This document shows, piece after piece, positions 1 to 7,577 of a stretch of DNA of 47,041 nt. Position 1 is the first letter of the stretch, and every line of letters begins with the position of its first letter. The DNA comes from DAOTXS01 sp034435055. Its GTDB lineage: Bacteria > Chloroflexota > Anaerolineae > UBA4142. Where the stretch lies: NCBI GenBank assembly GCA_034435055.1, contig DAOTXS010000006.1:1-47041 (forward strand), in the 5' to 3' direction. The position numbers and the translations under genes were made by a program. Below the pieces are notes generated by a model. The model was given only the letters and a program-made list of their open reading frames with translations. It ran no database searches and was not told the DNA's origin.

Positions 1-147
1 GCAACGGGTGGGGGGTTCAATGTGCAAAGGTTCGACTTTGGGCAAACGAACACTCAGATGCATCGGGACACTCCGTGATGAGATACCCGATTCTACCTGA
101 CCAGATGAATTTCACCAACTATGCAACGATCACTGATCGAATGACAC

Positions 148-176
148 TTGCCTCCACAATTAGTGCGTGGTATAAT
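148..176 (+). promoter_or_regulatory. sigma70-type promoter of ssrA
   Basis: A -35 box TTGCCT at 148-153 and a perfect -10 box TATAAT at 171-176 are separated by 17 bp. The mature tmRNA 5' end is 36 bases further on, so the primary transcript should carry a leader of roughly 28 nt that RNase P removes. No gene is visible in 1-147. Confidence 0.75.
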
Positions 177-211
177 CAATTTGGTTTTCGGTGAATCTGA
201 AATCGGCACTT

Positions 212-628
212 GGGGATGCATGGCTTCGACGGGGAGGGCTGTTTCAGAATTGCAAGCCGTGGAGTCTAGCCACGTTAAAATGGACACAACACAAGTGCGA
301 ACACTCGCACCAACGTTGCGGCTCTTCCAGTAGCGGCGTAAGCCAACGCTGGATTAGCTAGCGCGTTCGCAACTTACGTTGCGACGTCCGCGCGCGTTCT
401 CCCCCAAAGGACGCGCGCCGGGCGAAACCAAGTTGGGGTGCGGCAATCGCCACGCCGGTAACGCTTGCCAAAGACCTAGAGGCGATCTTCGCGGTTGCCT
501 TGACACGGCTGTGTACGCTCAACTCTGTCGATTGAGCCGGGGCGTGCAAGACTCAAAAATCGACTAAGCTTGTAGTAATTCTGAGGCGAACTTTTCGGAC
601 GCGGGTTCGATTCCCGCCATCTCCACCA
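212..628 (+). ncRNA. ssrA: tmRNA (transfer-messenger RNA)
   Basis: This RNA rescues ribosomes stalled on broken messages and tags the nascent chain for proteolysis. The 5' end GGGGATG followed by CATGGCTTCGACGGGG is the standard start of the tRNA-like domain. The 3' end has the T-arm GCGGGTTCGATTCCCGC and an acceptor strand CATCTCC followed by A and an encoded CCA, which pairs with the 5' GGGGATG through one G-U. The 417-nt length is within the usual range once pseudoknots are counted. A one-piece, non-permuted gene. A promoter lies upstream and a terminator directly downstream. Confidence 0.95.
282..341 (+). other. tmRNA tag-peptide reading frame
   Basis: Reading back from the TAA at 339-341 gives NTSANTRTNVAALPVAA. 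With GGA at 282-284 as the resume codon, just after GTTAAAAT, the tag would be GHNTSANTRTNVAALPVAA. The AA end and hydrophobic last residues fit ClpXP/ClpAP degrons. The frame and end are seen directly; the resume codon is an inference from its position after the A-rich stretch. Confidence 0.75.
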
Positions 629-629
629 A

Positions 630-665
630 ACAAAACTCCCGCTCGAAAGAGTGGGAGTTTTGTTT
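630..665 (+). terminator. Rho-independent terminator of ssrA
   Basis: An AAAACTCCC / GGGAGTTTT stem, extended by GCTC/GAG pairing around a GAAA tetraloop, begins right after the encoded CCA. The descending arm ends in a TTTTGTTT run. Confidence 0.8.
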
Positions 666-697
666 CCCTCCGCTCCCATTCCTTGTCCAAACATTCT

Positions 698-726
698 TTG
701 CAATTATCGACGACCCCCTGTAAAAT
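698..726 (+). promoter_or_regulatory. candidate promoter of the kinase/TIR operon
   Basis: TTGCAA at 698-703 and TAAAAT at 721-726 are spaced by 17 bp. Transcription from here would give a leader of about 170 nt before the kinase start at 905, containing one short open frame (769-897). Confidence 0.45.
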
Positions 727-768
727 CAGAATAGAATCTTAGGTTACCGCAACAAACGGGACGCTAGA

Positions 769-897
769 ATGCGCTCTAACAAAGACGTGGCTGCGCTGAT
801 CATTCTCGTACTCATTCCTCCGCCTCTCCTCAATTTATCCCGCGTTTCCTTAGCATATTCAATTCAAGCCGAATGGTTTTCATCGTCAAACAGGTAG
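769..897 (+). CDS. possible 42-residue leader peptide
   Basis: An ATG-initiated frame encodes 42 residues, starting MRSNKDVAALIILVLIPPPL and ending SSSNR. Its stop lies seven bases before the kinase ATG. The N-terminal part is hydrophobic and could be a short membrane segment or signal. The ribosome-binding site is weak (GGGACG region) and I recognise no family. It may be a translated leader peptide, or simply an open stretch by chance; the close spacing to the kinase is the only argument for it. Confidence 0.25.
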   Translation: MRSNKDVAALIILVLIPPPLLNLSRVSLAYSIQAEWFSSSNR

Positions 898-904
898 CAT
901 CAGA

Positions 905-3121
905 ATGTGGAAAAGAATTGAACCGACCGCATCCAACTTTATACTTTCCAAATTAGTCAAACCAAAACCCAAAGTCGATGACCGGCTCGTTAGCGGCGAG
1001 GAGATTCGGCTTTTGCTGGTCGATGATGATCCGGTGTTTTGCGACGCGCTTCAAAAAGGTTTGAACGATGCCAGCACGATAAAATATAACGTAACGATTG
1101 CCAACTCAAAGCGCGATGCCCGCACCCTCATCCAGACAGCGCCGTTCGATTTGCTACTGATCGATCATCGTTTAGAAACTGAAGATGCAGACGGCATCCA
1201 TTTGATGACCGACCTGCGCCAAATTAGCCCGGACAGCACAACCATCATCTTGACTGATTCAGCCAATCACGAAGATGGTTTGCGCGCGCTCAAAGCCGGG
1301 GCGGATGACTATTGGACAAAGAATGGGGATTGGCAGACGCTCTTTAGCGAACTTGCGGTCCGCCTCAGCATCCTGGTTAAAAATCGGGAATCGCAACGCC
1401 GGCGCCTGAAAGAACTTGAGAGTTTAGTAACGATTCAAAACGCGATCATCGGTATTGAATCGGAAGCCGATCTGACCAAGGTGTTGGATTCGCTGGTGCA
1501 ATTGGCAATGCAGATTCTGCCGAACGTCGATGCGATCACAATTTTTTACATCGACCGCGAAACGAACGAACCAAAATTCGGCGCGGGGGCTGGCTTGCGC
1601 AACCTCGATGCAGTTCGTAAGCATCCACCGAATCTCCAACGCGTTCTGCCACTTTTGGTGCCCCAGTACGTGTTGAATGCGCCTAAGGATTCGCTGACAA
1701 AAGGTGAATTTGTTCGACGCGAAAAAATTGTTTCTGCCGCTGTCTTTCCCCTGACCCACGGCGGCGAACGATTTGGCTTGATGTTTTTCAACTATCGCCA
1801 ACCGCAAGCCTTCGACGATGACGAAAAAAGCGAACTCGCACTCTTTGCCCAACCTGCCGCACTTGCCATTCACAAAGCCGTGTTGTACGATGAAATGAAG
1901 CGACGGCAGCAACGTTTGGAAACCATCGCCCGCATTATGCCGATTGTTACCGCCACGCTTGATCCGGAACAAGTCGTCCGCGCCGTCTTGACCGAAATTC
2001 TCAAAGTCGTACCGCGCGCGCGCGAAGCCTGTATGCTTTACTACGAACAACAAACCGGCGATCTCACCTTCTCACTTGCCAGTTTCGAGTTTTACCATAT
2101 CGATGTCCCGGGACAGCAAGGGCGAACGCGCATCCAAGCCGGCGAGCCCAGTATTCCAATGCGGGTGGCGCGAAATTGCCGAGCCGTCCACGTGCCAGAC
2201 GTAACACTTGATGTTGACTATCAGGCGTTAGTGAGTACCACGAAATCGTTGTTGTGTGTACCAATCCAAGTCGGCGGCGAGATGTTGGGCGTGCTTAATC
2301 TGGAAAGTAATCAGAATGATGCTTTTGTCGATGACGACCAATTGCTCATGCAAGCACTCGCCGATCAAGTTGCTGTCGCGCTGAAAAAAGCGCAAGAACA
2401 TACTCAATGGCTCAAAGCGCAAGACGACTTGGCGGCAAACGACGCGATTGCGTGGATGGGTCTATTTGGTTCCAACTGGTCACACTCGGTTAATCAACGC
2501 ACGTTTGAAATCGAAGGCAAGGTTTTTCTTTTGCGTCAATCATTGCCCAACATACCGCCCGAAGCGCAAAAATGGTTGAGTGACATCGAAGAAGCCAGCC
2601 GCCAGCTCAAGTCGCTCCAAATCGCCGGCAAAGTAACGCACGAACCTAAACCGGGTACTGCGTCTGTAGAAATCGATCGCGTGTTGCGCGAACACGTGCC
2701 GCGATGGTGTGAGAAACATCCAGAGATCAAATTAGTGATGGAACTGGGTTGCAATGACGAACGCGTCATGATCGACGAGGGTTGGCTGGAAATCCCGCTA
2801 GAAAAATTGATCAGCAACGCGCTCAAAGCGATGGGTGGCAAAGGCACATTATCGGTGTGGAGCCAACGTTACGGTAGTCGCATTGAAGTTCAAGTCCACG
2901 ACACCGGCAAAGGGATTCCGGAGGAAGCCAAGAATTATTTGTTCAAACGCCCGGTTCCCAAACCCACTGCCCGCGAAGGCAGTGGCTTGGGCTTGCTGAT
3001 TGCGCGCAAGGTTCTGACCGCACACGGCGGCGATCTCATCCTGTTACGCACCGTGCCCAACGAAGGAACTTCGTTCATGTTTTACTTGCCGGTCGCCAAA
3101 GATCAAGTCGAGGGAGCATAA
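905..3121 (+). CDS. REC-GAF-GAF sensor histidine kinase
   Basis: A 738-residue cytoplasmic histidine kinase with no membrane segment. A receiver domain spans about 34-150 (acidic pocket D40-D42, phospho-acceptor D87, T117, K139). Two GAF domains follow at about 175-325 and 335-495, then a dimerisation helix pair around 510-575 and a HATPase_c domain at about 625-732 (N-box with N638, G1 box HDTGKGI at 666-671, G2 box GSGLGLL at 692-698). The likely phospho-accepting histidine is H527 in WSHSVN, which does not match the usual HExxxP box. The N-terminal receiver suggests the kinase is itself switched by another kinase, with the GAF domains sensing a soluble ligand. The next gene starts three bases after its stop, so the receiver in that protein is the probable partner. 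Confidence 0.9.
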   Translation: MWKRIEPTASNFILSKLVKPKPKVDDRLVSGEEIRLLLVDDDPVFCDALQKGLNDASTIKYNVTIANSKRDARTLIQTAPFDLLLIDHRLETEDADGIHLMTDLRQISPDSTTIILTDSANHEDGLRALKAGADDYWTKNGDWQTLFSELAVRLSILVKNRESQRRRLKELESLVTIQNAIIGIESEADLTKVLDSLVQLAMQILPNVDAITIFYIDRETNEPKFGAGAGLRNLDAVRKHPPNLQRVLPLLVPQYVLNAPKDSLTKGEFVRREKIVSAAVFPLTHGGERFGLMFFNYRQPQAFDDDEKSELALFAQPAALAIHKAVLYDEMKRRQQRLETIARIMPIVTATLDPEQVVRAVLTEILKVVPRAREACMLYYEQQTGDLTFSLASFEFYHIDVPGQQGRTRIQAGEPSIPMRVARNCRAVHVPDVTLDVDYQALVSTTKSLLCVPIQVGGEMLGVLNLESNQNDAFVDDDQLLMQALADQVAVALKKAQEHTQWLKAQDDLAANDAIAWMGLFGSNWSHSVNQRTFEIEGKVFLLRQSLPNIPPEAQKWLSDIEEASRQLKSLQIAGKVTHEPKPGTASVEIDRVLREHVPRWCEKHPEIKLVMELGCNDERVMIDEGWLEIPLEKLISNALKAMGGKGTLSVWSQRYGSRIEVQVHDTGKGIPEEAKNYLFKRPVPKPTAREGSGLGLLIARKVLTAHGGDLILLRTVPNEGTSFMFYLPVAKDQVEGA

Positions 3122-3124
3122 AGC

Positions 3125-5323
3125 GTGTCTACGATTCAACTCAAACAACGTATTCTCGTGGTCGATAATGACGCCGGGGTTCGCAAGACGATCCGCGAAG
3201 TTCTGGAAACAAAAGGGCTTGAGGTGTACGTCGCGCAAGGCAGTGGCCAAGCTCTGCTTCAAACATCGCGCCAAATGCTTTCAGAATCGCGTTGCCATTT
3301 GGCGCTCCTTGATTTGCGGTTGCTCAACGATAACGACCAAGCCGATTGGAGCGGATTTGAACTTGCATCCGAAATTGCCCAAAAATATCCGTGGGTCAAA
3401 ACGATTTTTTTGACCGGGTACGGCAGTTTCGAACTTGCCCGCAAAGCGCTGGCAGATGGGATTGCGGTCGATGTTGCGCGAAAAGAAAGTGGCATCTCGG
3501 AATTGGTAAAGATCATCGATCAGGTTTTGGCAAAAATCGAATGTCGCTGGAATTTGGACCTCGAGCCATCCAACGTCGATTGGAATGAGATACTTTCGCC
3601 CATCATGCTACAGCCCATATCGAAACCGATTGCAGAATCCGAGGTTCTGGAATTGCTGGGCAAACTGTTCCCCAGCGCTGAGACTCTGCACATCAAAAAG
3701 TTAGGAGATTATTCCAGCGCGCCCTCGGTTGCGCACGGACATTCGATTCTGATGCGAGTTGCCGCGCGCCAAGGCGGTCGTTGGCTGGAAGAAGTTGCGG
3801 TAAAGATTGGCGAGCACAAAGCGATTCAACGCGAGATGAGCAACTATGACCAATTTGTGCATAATCAAATTGGCGATTATCGCTATACTTTTCGCCAAGC
3901 CTCGGCGTTCACGTGGCATTTGGCGGGTATCGTCTATGCGTTAATCGGCGCGGAAATCGATAACACGCAAACACTCAAAGAATATTATTGGAGCCGGGAA
4001 AAAGAATCCAACGATGATCTGGACACGGTATTCCAAAACTTGTTTGGTCGTCTCTTTCGCCGCTGGTATGCCGAGCCGCGCACCGTGCACGTGAATCTGT
4101 CCCAAGAATATTCCACCGCGCTCGGTTTGGACAAAGAACGCCTCAATCGACTCAAGGGCTGGGAACAAGAAGAGCAATTACACTTCCCGGGTTTGGCGCG
4201 CGCCTTGCCCAATCCACTGCAATGGACGAAAAAACACGCGCGCAACAGCGACATCGAAACAAGTCAACACATCGTGCACGGCGATTTGCACAGCCGCAAT
4301 GTTTTTGTGGGGCCCAATCAAGACGTGTGGCTGATCGATTTTGAACGCACCGGTCCCGGACATTGCTTACGCGATTTTATCGAGCTGGAAACAGATATCA
4401 AGTTTACCCTGATGCCGCTTGCCGAGGCGGAACCCAAACTCTTTTATCTTTTTGAAACGGCACTCCTGGGACAATCACGCGACGATCTCAAAGCGGCGAC
4501 GATTCTCGTACCGCCGCAGGTTCGTCTTGATCCCGAAGCCACCCGTGCCTTTACGGCAATCACGCGTTTGCGTCGCTTGGCTGGTGAGCGGATTCGCTAC
4601 CCCGACTTGCGCGATTATTTCTGGGGCTTGCTCTATCAAACGATTTTTGTTGCGACCCTTAGCAATTTGTCTGACGCGGCACGCGGGCAAGCCAAACTGT
4701 CTGCCGCGCTGATCTGTGAGCGCTTGGGCGATGGGATTCATTTGCGCGATCCGTGGCCCCCCAAACGTGTCCTAACGCAAAGCAAACTCGCGACACCCAA
4801 AAAGCGAGCAACGGGTGAAGCCAAACGTTCCAGTGCCGGAAAACGGAGTAAAACTTCATCGGTCCACCCGGTGGAAATTTTCTGTTCGTACTCGCACAAG
4901 GACGAAAAACTACGCAAGGAATTGGAAAAGCATCTTGCCGTTCTGCAACGCCAAAATGTCGTTACGATTTGGCACGACCGCGCGATTATGCCGGGCGAAT
5001 CGATTAGCGAAGAAATCGATGAGCATCTCAACCGGGCGGACATCATCCTTGCTTTGTTCAGCCCGGACTTTATCGCCTCCGATTACTGCTATCAAATCGA
5101 AATGAAAACAGCACTCGAGCGTCACGATGCAAACGAAGCGCGTGTCGTCCCAATCATTCTGCGTCCTTGTGATTGGGGCAAGACTCCCTTCAGCCGCTTG
5201 CTTGCTCTGCCTCAAGATGGCAAGCCAGTTACCGCATGGCGATCACGCGACGAAGCCTTTACGAATGTCGCCTCTGGTCTGTGGAAAACCATCGAGGATT
5301 GGCTCGACGAAAACGAAGACTGA
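3125..5323 (+). CDS. REC / kinase-like / TIR-domain response regulator
   Basis: A 732-residue protein with three parts. Residues 8-135 are a receiver domain (D14/D16, phospho-acceptor D63, T97, K120). Residues about 190-510 resemble aminoglycoside-phosphotransferase/protein-kinase folds: VAVK with K227, E237, HGDLHSRN with D387 and N392, and a metal-binding IDFE with D405. After a basic linker (555-580), residues 583-728 form a TIR domain (IFCSYSHKDE start; SDYCYQIEM places the expected catalytic Glu at 659). It starts with GTG, with AGGGAG eight bases upstream inside the end of the kinase gene. TIR domains of this type usually cleave NAD+ or act in defence; here the receiver should gate that activity. 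The middle domain may match the TCAD9-type domains of conflict systems, which I could not test. Confidence 0.85.
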   Translation: MSTIQLKQRILVVDNDAGVRKTIREVLETKGLEVYVAQGSGQALLQTSRQMLSESRCHLALLDLRLLNDNDQADWSGFELASEIAQKYPWVKTIFLTGYGSFELARKALADGIAVDVARKESGISELVKIIDQVLAKIECRWNLDLEPSNVDWNEILSPIMLQPISKPIAESEVLELLGKLFPSAETLHIKKLGDYSSAPSVAHGHSILMRVAARQGGRWLEEVAVKIGEHKAIQREMSNYDQFVHNQIGDYRYTFRQASAFTWHLAGIVYALIGAEIDNTQTLKEYYWSREKESNDDLDTVFQNLFGRLFRRWYAEPRTVHVNLSQEYSTALGLDKERLNRLKGWEQEEQLHFPGLARALPNPLQWTKKHARNSDIETSQHIVHGDLHSRNVFVGPNQDVWLIDFERTGPGHCLRDFIELETDIKFTLMPLAEAEPKLFYLFETALLGQSRDDLKAATILVPPQVRLDPEATRAFTAITRLRRLAGERIRYPDLRDYFWGLLYQTIFVATLSNLSDAARGQAKLSAALICERLGDGIHLRDPWPPKRVLTQSKLATPKKRATGEAKRSSAGKRSKTSSVHPVEIFCSYSHKDEKLRKELEKHLAVLQRQNVVTIWHDRAIMPGESISEEIDEHLNRADIILALFSPDFIASDYCYQIEMKTALERHDANEARVVPIILRPCDWGKTPFSRLLALPQDGKPVTAWRSRDEAFTNVASGLWKTIEDWLDENED

Positions 5324-5328
5324 ATGTG

Positions 5329-5364
5329 CAGACTCCAAGCGTCAAATCTTGGAGTCTGTGTTTG
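5329..5364 (+). terminator. terminator after the TIR gene
   Basis: A perfect 11-bp stem CAGACTCCAAG / CTTGGAGTCTG around an 8-base loop, six bases after the stop codon and followed by a T-rich stretch. It closes the two-gene operon. Confidence 0.75.
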
Positions 5365-5392
5365 TTGCGTTTCATTCGATTTGATTTATAAT
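5365..5392 (+). promoter_or_regulatory. promoter of mtnP
   Basis: TTGCGT at 5365-5370 and TATAAT at 5387-5392 with a 16-bp spacer. The 28-base block is 25/28 identical to the promoter at 10019-10046, including most of the spacer. Confidence 0.65.
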
Positions 5393-5428
5393 GGAGCCAG
5401 CAAATCAAGCCGTTAAGGAGTCAGAACG

Positions 5429-6343
5429 ATGGCAGAAAAAAATCACGCGACCCTTGGAGTGATTGGGGGAAGCGGCGTTTATCAAATGGAAGGGTTGACG
5501 AATGTTAGGGAGGTAAAACTTCGCACGCCGTTTGGTGATCCAAGCGACACGATTATGCTTGGCACTTTGGGGAACCAAAGCATCGCGTTTCTGCCACGGC
5601 ACGGACGTGGACATCGCATCATGCCATCCGAATTGCCGGTGCGGGCAAACATCTACGCGCTGAAATCGCTTGGCGTCGAACGCATTATTTCGATCAGTGC
5701 GGTGGGCAGTTTACGCGAGGATTTTGCGCCGCTCGACATTGTGATTCCTGATCAGTTGTATGATCGCACCAAGAATCGTCCGACCACTTTTTTCGGCAAC
5801 GGTCTCGTCGTCCACATTTCGTTCGCCGATCCATTTTGTCCGGAGTTGAGCCAGGTTCTGTACACCGCCGCCATCCGCGCCGGCGCACGGGCACACAATG
5901 GCGGACGTTTGGTCGTCATCGACGGTCCACAATTTTCCACCAAAGCCGAGTCAGAAACCTATCGGTTGATGAAGATGGATATTATCGGTATGACGACCAT
6001 TCCTGAAGCCAAACTCGCGCGCGAAGCGGAAATTTGCTACGCCGCCGTTTCGATGGTAACCGATTATGATGTGTGGCATCCGGCGCACGATTCGGTAACC
6101 GTCGAGATGATTGTGCAAAATTTGATGAAGAATGCAGAGATGAGCAAGCGCATCGTGCGGTACGCCGTCGATCAAGTTCCCAGTGCACGTGAACATTGCC
6201 CCTGCCCCAACGCCTTGCGCAACGCGATCATCACCGCACATGACCGAATTCCCTCACGGTCGCGCCGCAATCTCGCGCTCCTACTCGATAAATATCTACC
6301 GCCGGAAAAATCGAGTCGCGTTCTACAAAAATCGAAAAAGTGA
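5429..6343 (+). CDS. mtnP: S-methyl-5'-thioadenosine phosphorylase
   Basis: Phosphorolysis of methylthioadenosine, the polyamine by-product, to adenine and methylthioribose-1-phosphate, feeding methionine and purine salvage. The N-terminal GVIGGSGVY phosphate-binding loop, PRHGRGH, the GPQFSTKAES segment (usually GPRFSTRAES) and VTDYDVW, whose aspartates favour 6-aminopurines, place it in the MTAP branch of PNP/MTAP enzymes. At 304 residues it is slightly longer than typical because of a basic C-terminal tail. The start has an AAGGAG site and its own promoter. No other methionine-salvage gene lies beside it. The Arg-to-Gln change in the substrate motif is the only oddity and leaves inosine or guanosine use possible. 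Confidence 0.9.
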   Translation: MAEKNHATLGVIGGSGVYQMEGLTNVREVKLRTPFGDPSDTIMLGTLGNQSIAFLPRHGRGHRIMPSELPVRANIYALKSLGVERIISISAVGSLREDFAPLDIVIPDQLYDRTKNRPTTFFGNGLVVHISFADPFCPELSQVLYTAAIRAGARAHNGGRLVVIDGPQFSTKAESETYRLMKMDIIGMTTIPEAKLAREAEICYAAVSMVTDYDVWHPAHDSVTVEMIVQNLMKNAEMSKRIVRYAVDQVPSAREHCPCPNALRNAIITAHDRIPSRSRRNLALLLDKYLPPEKSSRVLQKSKK

Positions 6344-6413
6344 GATTCGCATAGCGTTTTCTGCCTTCAAAAATTTTCTGGTTGGGTTTTTGTAGTAAAC
6401 ATTGCCTACACGA

Positions 6414-6447
6414 ACAAGCCCGGTCGCTAATTGCGCGCCGGGCTTGT
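6414..6447. terminator. bidirectional terminator between mtnP and the phosphate transporter
   Basis: A perfect 10-bp stem ACAAGCCCGG / CCGGGCTTGT with a 14-base loop in the gap between convergent genes. It serves mtnP on the plus strand and, after TTTTTT at 6461-6466 is transcribed as A-rich sequence, the transporter on the minus strand. Confidence 0.6.
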
Positions 6448-6464
6448 CGGTTCATTCCGATTTT

Positions 6465-7457
6465 TTAAAACCAGTTTCGCAAAACCAATGCAAAGAGCGC
6501 TGACAAAATCGCTGACACCGGGATCGTCGTCAGCCACGCCATAACAATTTGACCAGCGACTCCCCAATGCACTTTGGAAAGACGTTCCGCCGAACCGACT
6601 CCCATCACAGATGAACTTACAACTTGCGTTGTGCTTACAGGACCCCCAAGAAACGCCGCCGCCAGAATCACACTCGCGGATGCGATCTGCGCCGTAAACC
6701 CATGCACCGGGCGAATCTTGAAAAATTTACTGCCAATCGTTTTAATCAAGCGCCAACCGCCTACCCAGGTTCCCCACGCAATCGCCGCCGCGCTAATCGC
6801 CACGACCCAAAGCGGCACGTGAAATTCCGGCAACACCTTGGCGCTTACCAACCCCATCGTAATCACACCCATCGTCTTTTGAGCATCGTTCGTCCCGTGC
6901 GATAACGCCAATGCAATCGCTGTCACCCATTGGCTTTGCTTGAAGAAACCATTGATGCTCGGCGGAAACGGCCGCACCACAACCAGGGTTATCCTCATCA
7001 CGATAAAGCCGATGACCAACCCAAGGATGGGCGATGTCGTCAGCGCGATAATCACTTTCCACACCCCGGACATTTTGACCACCCCCAAACCGCTTTCGAT
7101 GATTGCCGCGCCGATCAACCCGCCAATCAACGCGTGCGACGAACTCGACGGGATTCCCAGCCACCACGTGATCACATTCCAAATGATTGCCGCAAGCAAC
7201 GCCGACATTGTAACTGACAATCGAATTTCCGACTCTGCCAAAACTTCGTGTCCAATCGTTGTGGCGACGGCTACGCCAAACAGAAACGGGCCAATAAAGT
7301 GAGCAATCGCCGTGACCGCAAGCGCCTGGCGTCCCCCCATCGCGCGCGAGGCAATCATCGTTGCCACGATATTCGAGCTATCGTGAAAACCATTGAGAAA
7401 ATCAAAGAGCAATGCCAAGATAATTAGTACGATAACTGGAAAGGGAAACTCGGGCAT
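6465..7457 (-). CDS. pit: PiT-family inorganic phosphate permease
   Basis: A 330-residue inner-membrane symporter moving phosphate (as a metal-phosphate complex in characterised members) with protons or sodium. It shows both PiT signature repeats: the N-terminal FLNGFHDSSNIVATMI and the C-terminal SHGTNDAQKTMGV, each within a five-helix half. The start at 7457 is chosen because GGAG lies eight bases upstream; an extension to 7514 would add a Cys-rich unlikely N-terminus. The PhoU-like regulator (DUF47) that often accompanies PiT is absent from both sides. A hairpin at 7489-7512 separates it from the upstream gene. Confidence 0.92.
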   Translation of the reverse strand: MPEFPFPVIVLIILALLFDFLNGFHDSSNIVATMIASRAMGGRQALAVTAIAHFIGPFLFGVAVATTIGHEVLAESEIRLSVTMSALLAAIIWNVITWWLGIPSSSSHALIGGLIGAAIIESGLGVVKMSGVWKVIIALTTSPILGLVIGFIVMRITLVVVRPFPPSINGFFKQSQWVTAIALALSHGTNDAQKTMGVITMGLVSAKVLPEFHVPLWVVAISAAAIAWGTWVGGWRLIKTIGSKFFKIRPVHGFTAQIASASVILAAAFLGGPVSTTQVVSSSVMGVGSAERLSKVHWGVAGQIVMAWLTTIPVSAILSALFALVLRNWF

Positions 7458-7488
7458 CAAACAAACTCCAAAGTAAGAATAACAGCAA

Positions 7489-7512
7489 GCCCGTCTCACA
7501 ACGGAGACGGGC
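7489..7512 (-). terminator. hairpin between the racemase and pit genes
   Basis: A perfect 9-bp stem GCCCGTCTC / GAGACGGGC with a 6-base loop, 66 bases after the racemase stop in the direction of transcription. The following T-tract is weak, so it may only partly terminate and may set pit expression. Confidence 0.5.
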
Positions 7513-7577
7513 ACTAGAAAAAGCCCATTGCAATCGTGTGCAACCCGATTATAGCAAGAAAGCGCGCAAAGTCAAAA

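Noticed and set aside
590..628. A separate tRNA gene at the end of the tmRNA
   Set aside because: Only T-arm and acceptor are present here; the matching 5' part is at 212, as in tmRNA.
93..703. Short open frames over the tmRNA gene, including one on the minus strand with WWRWRESNPRP
   Set aside because: They overlap the tmRNA on both strands; the RWRESNPR wording is the well-known false translation of a tRNA-like T-arm and acceptor.
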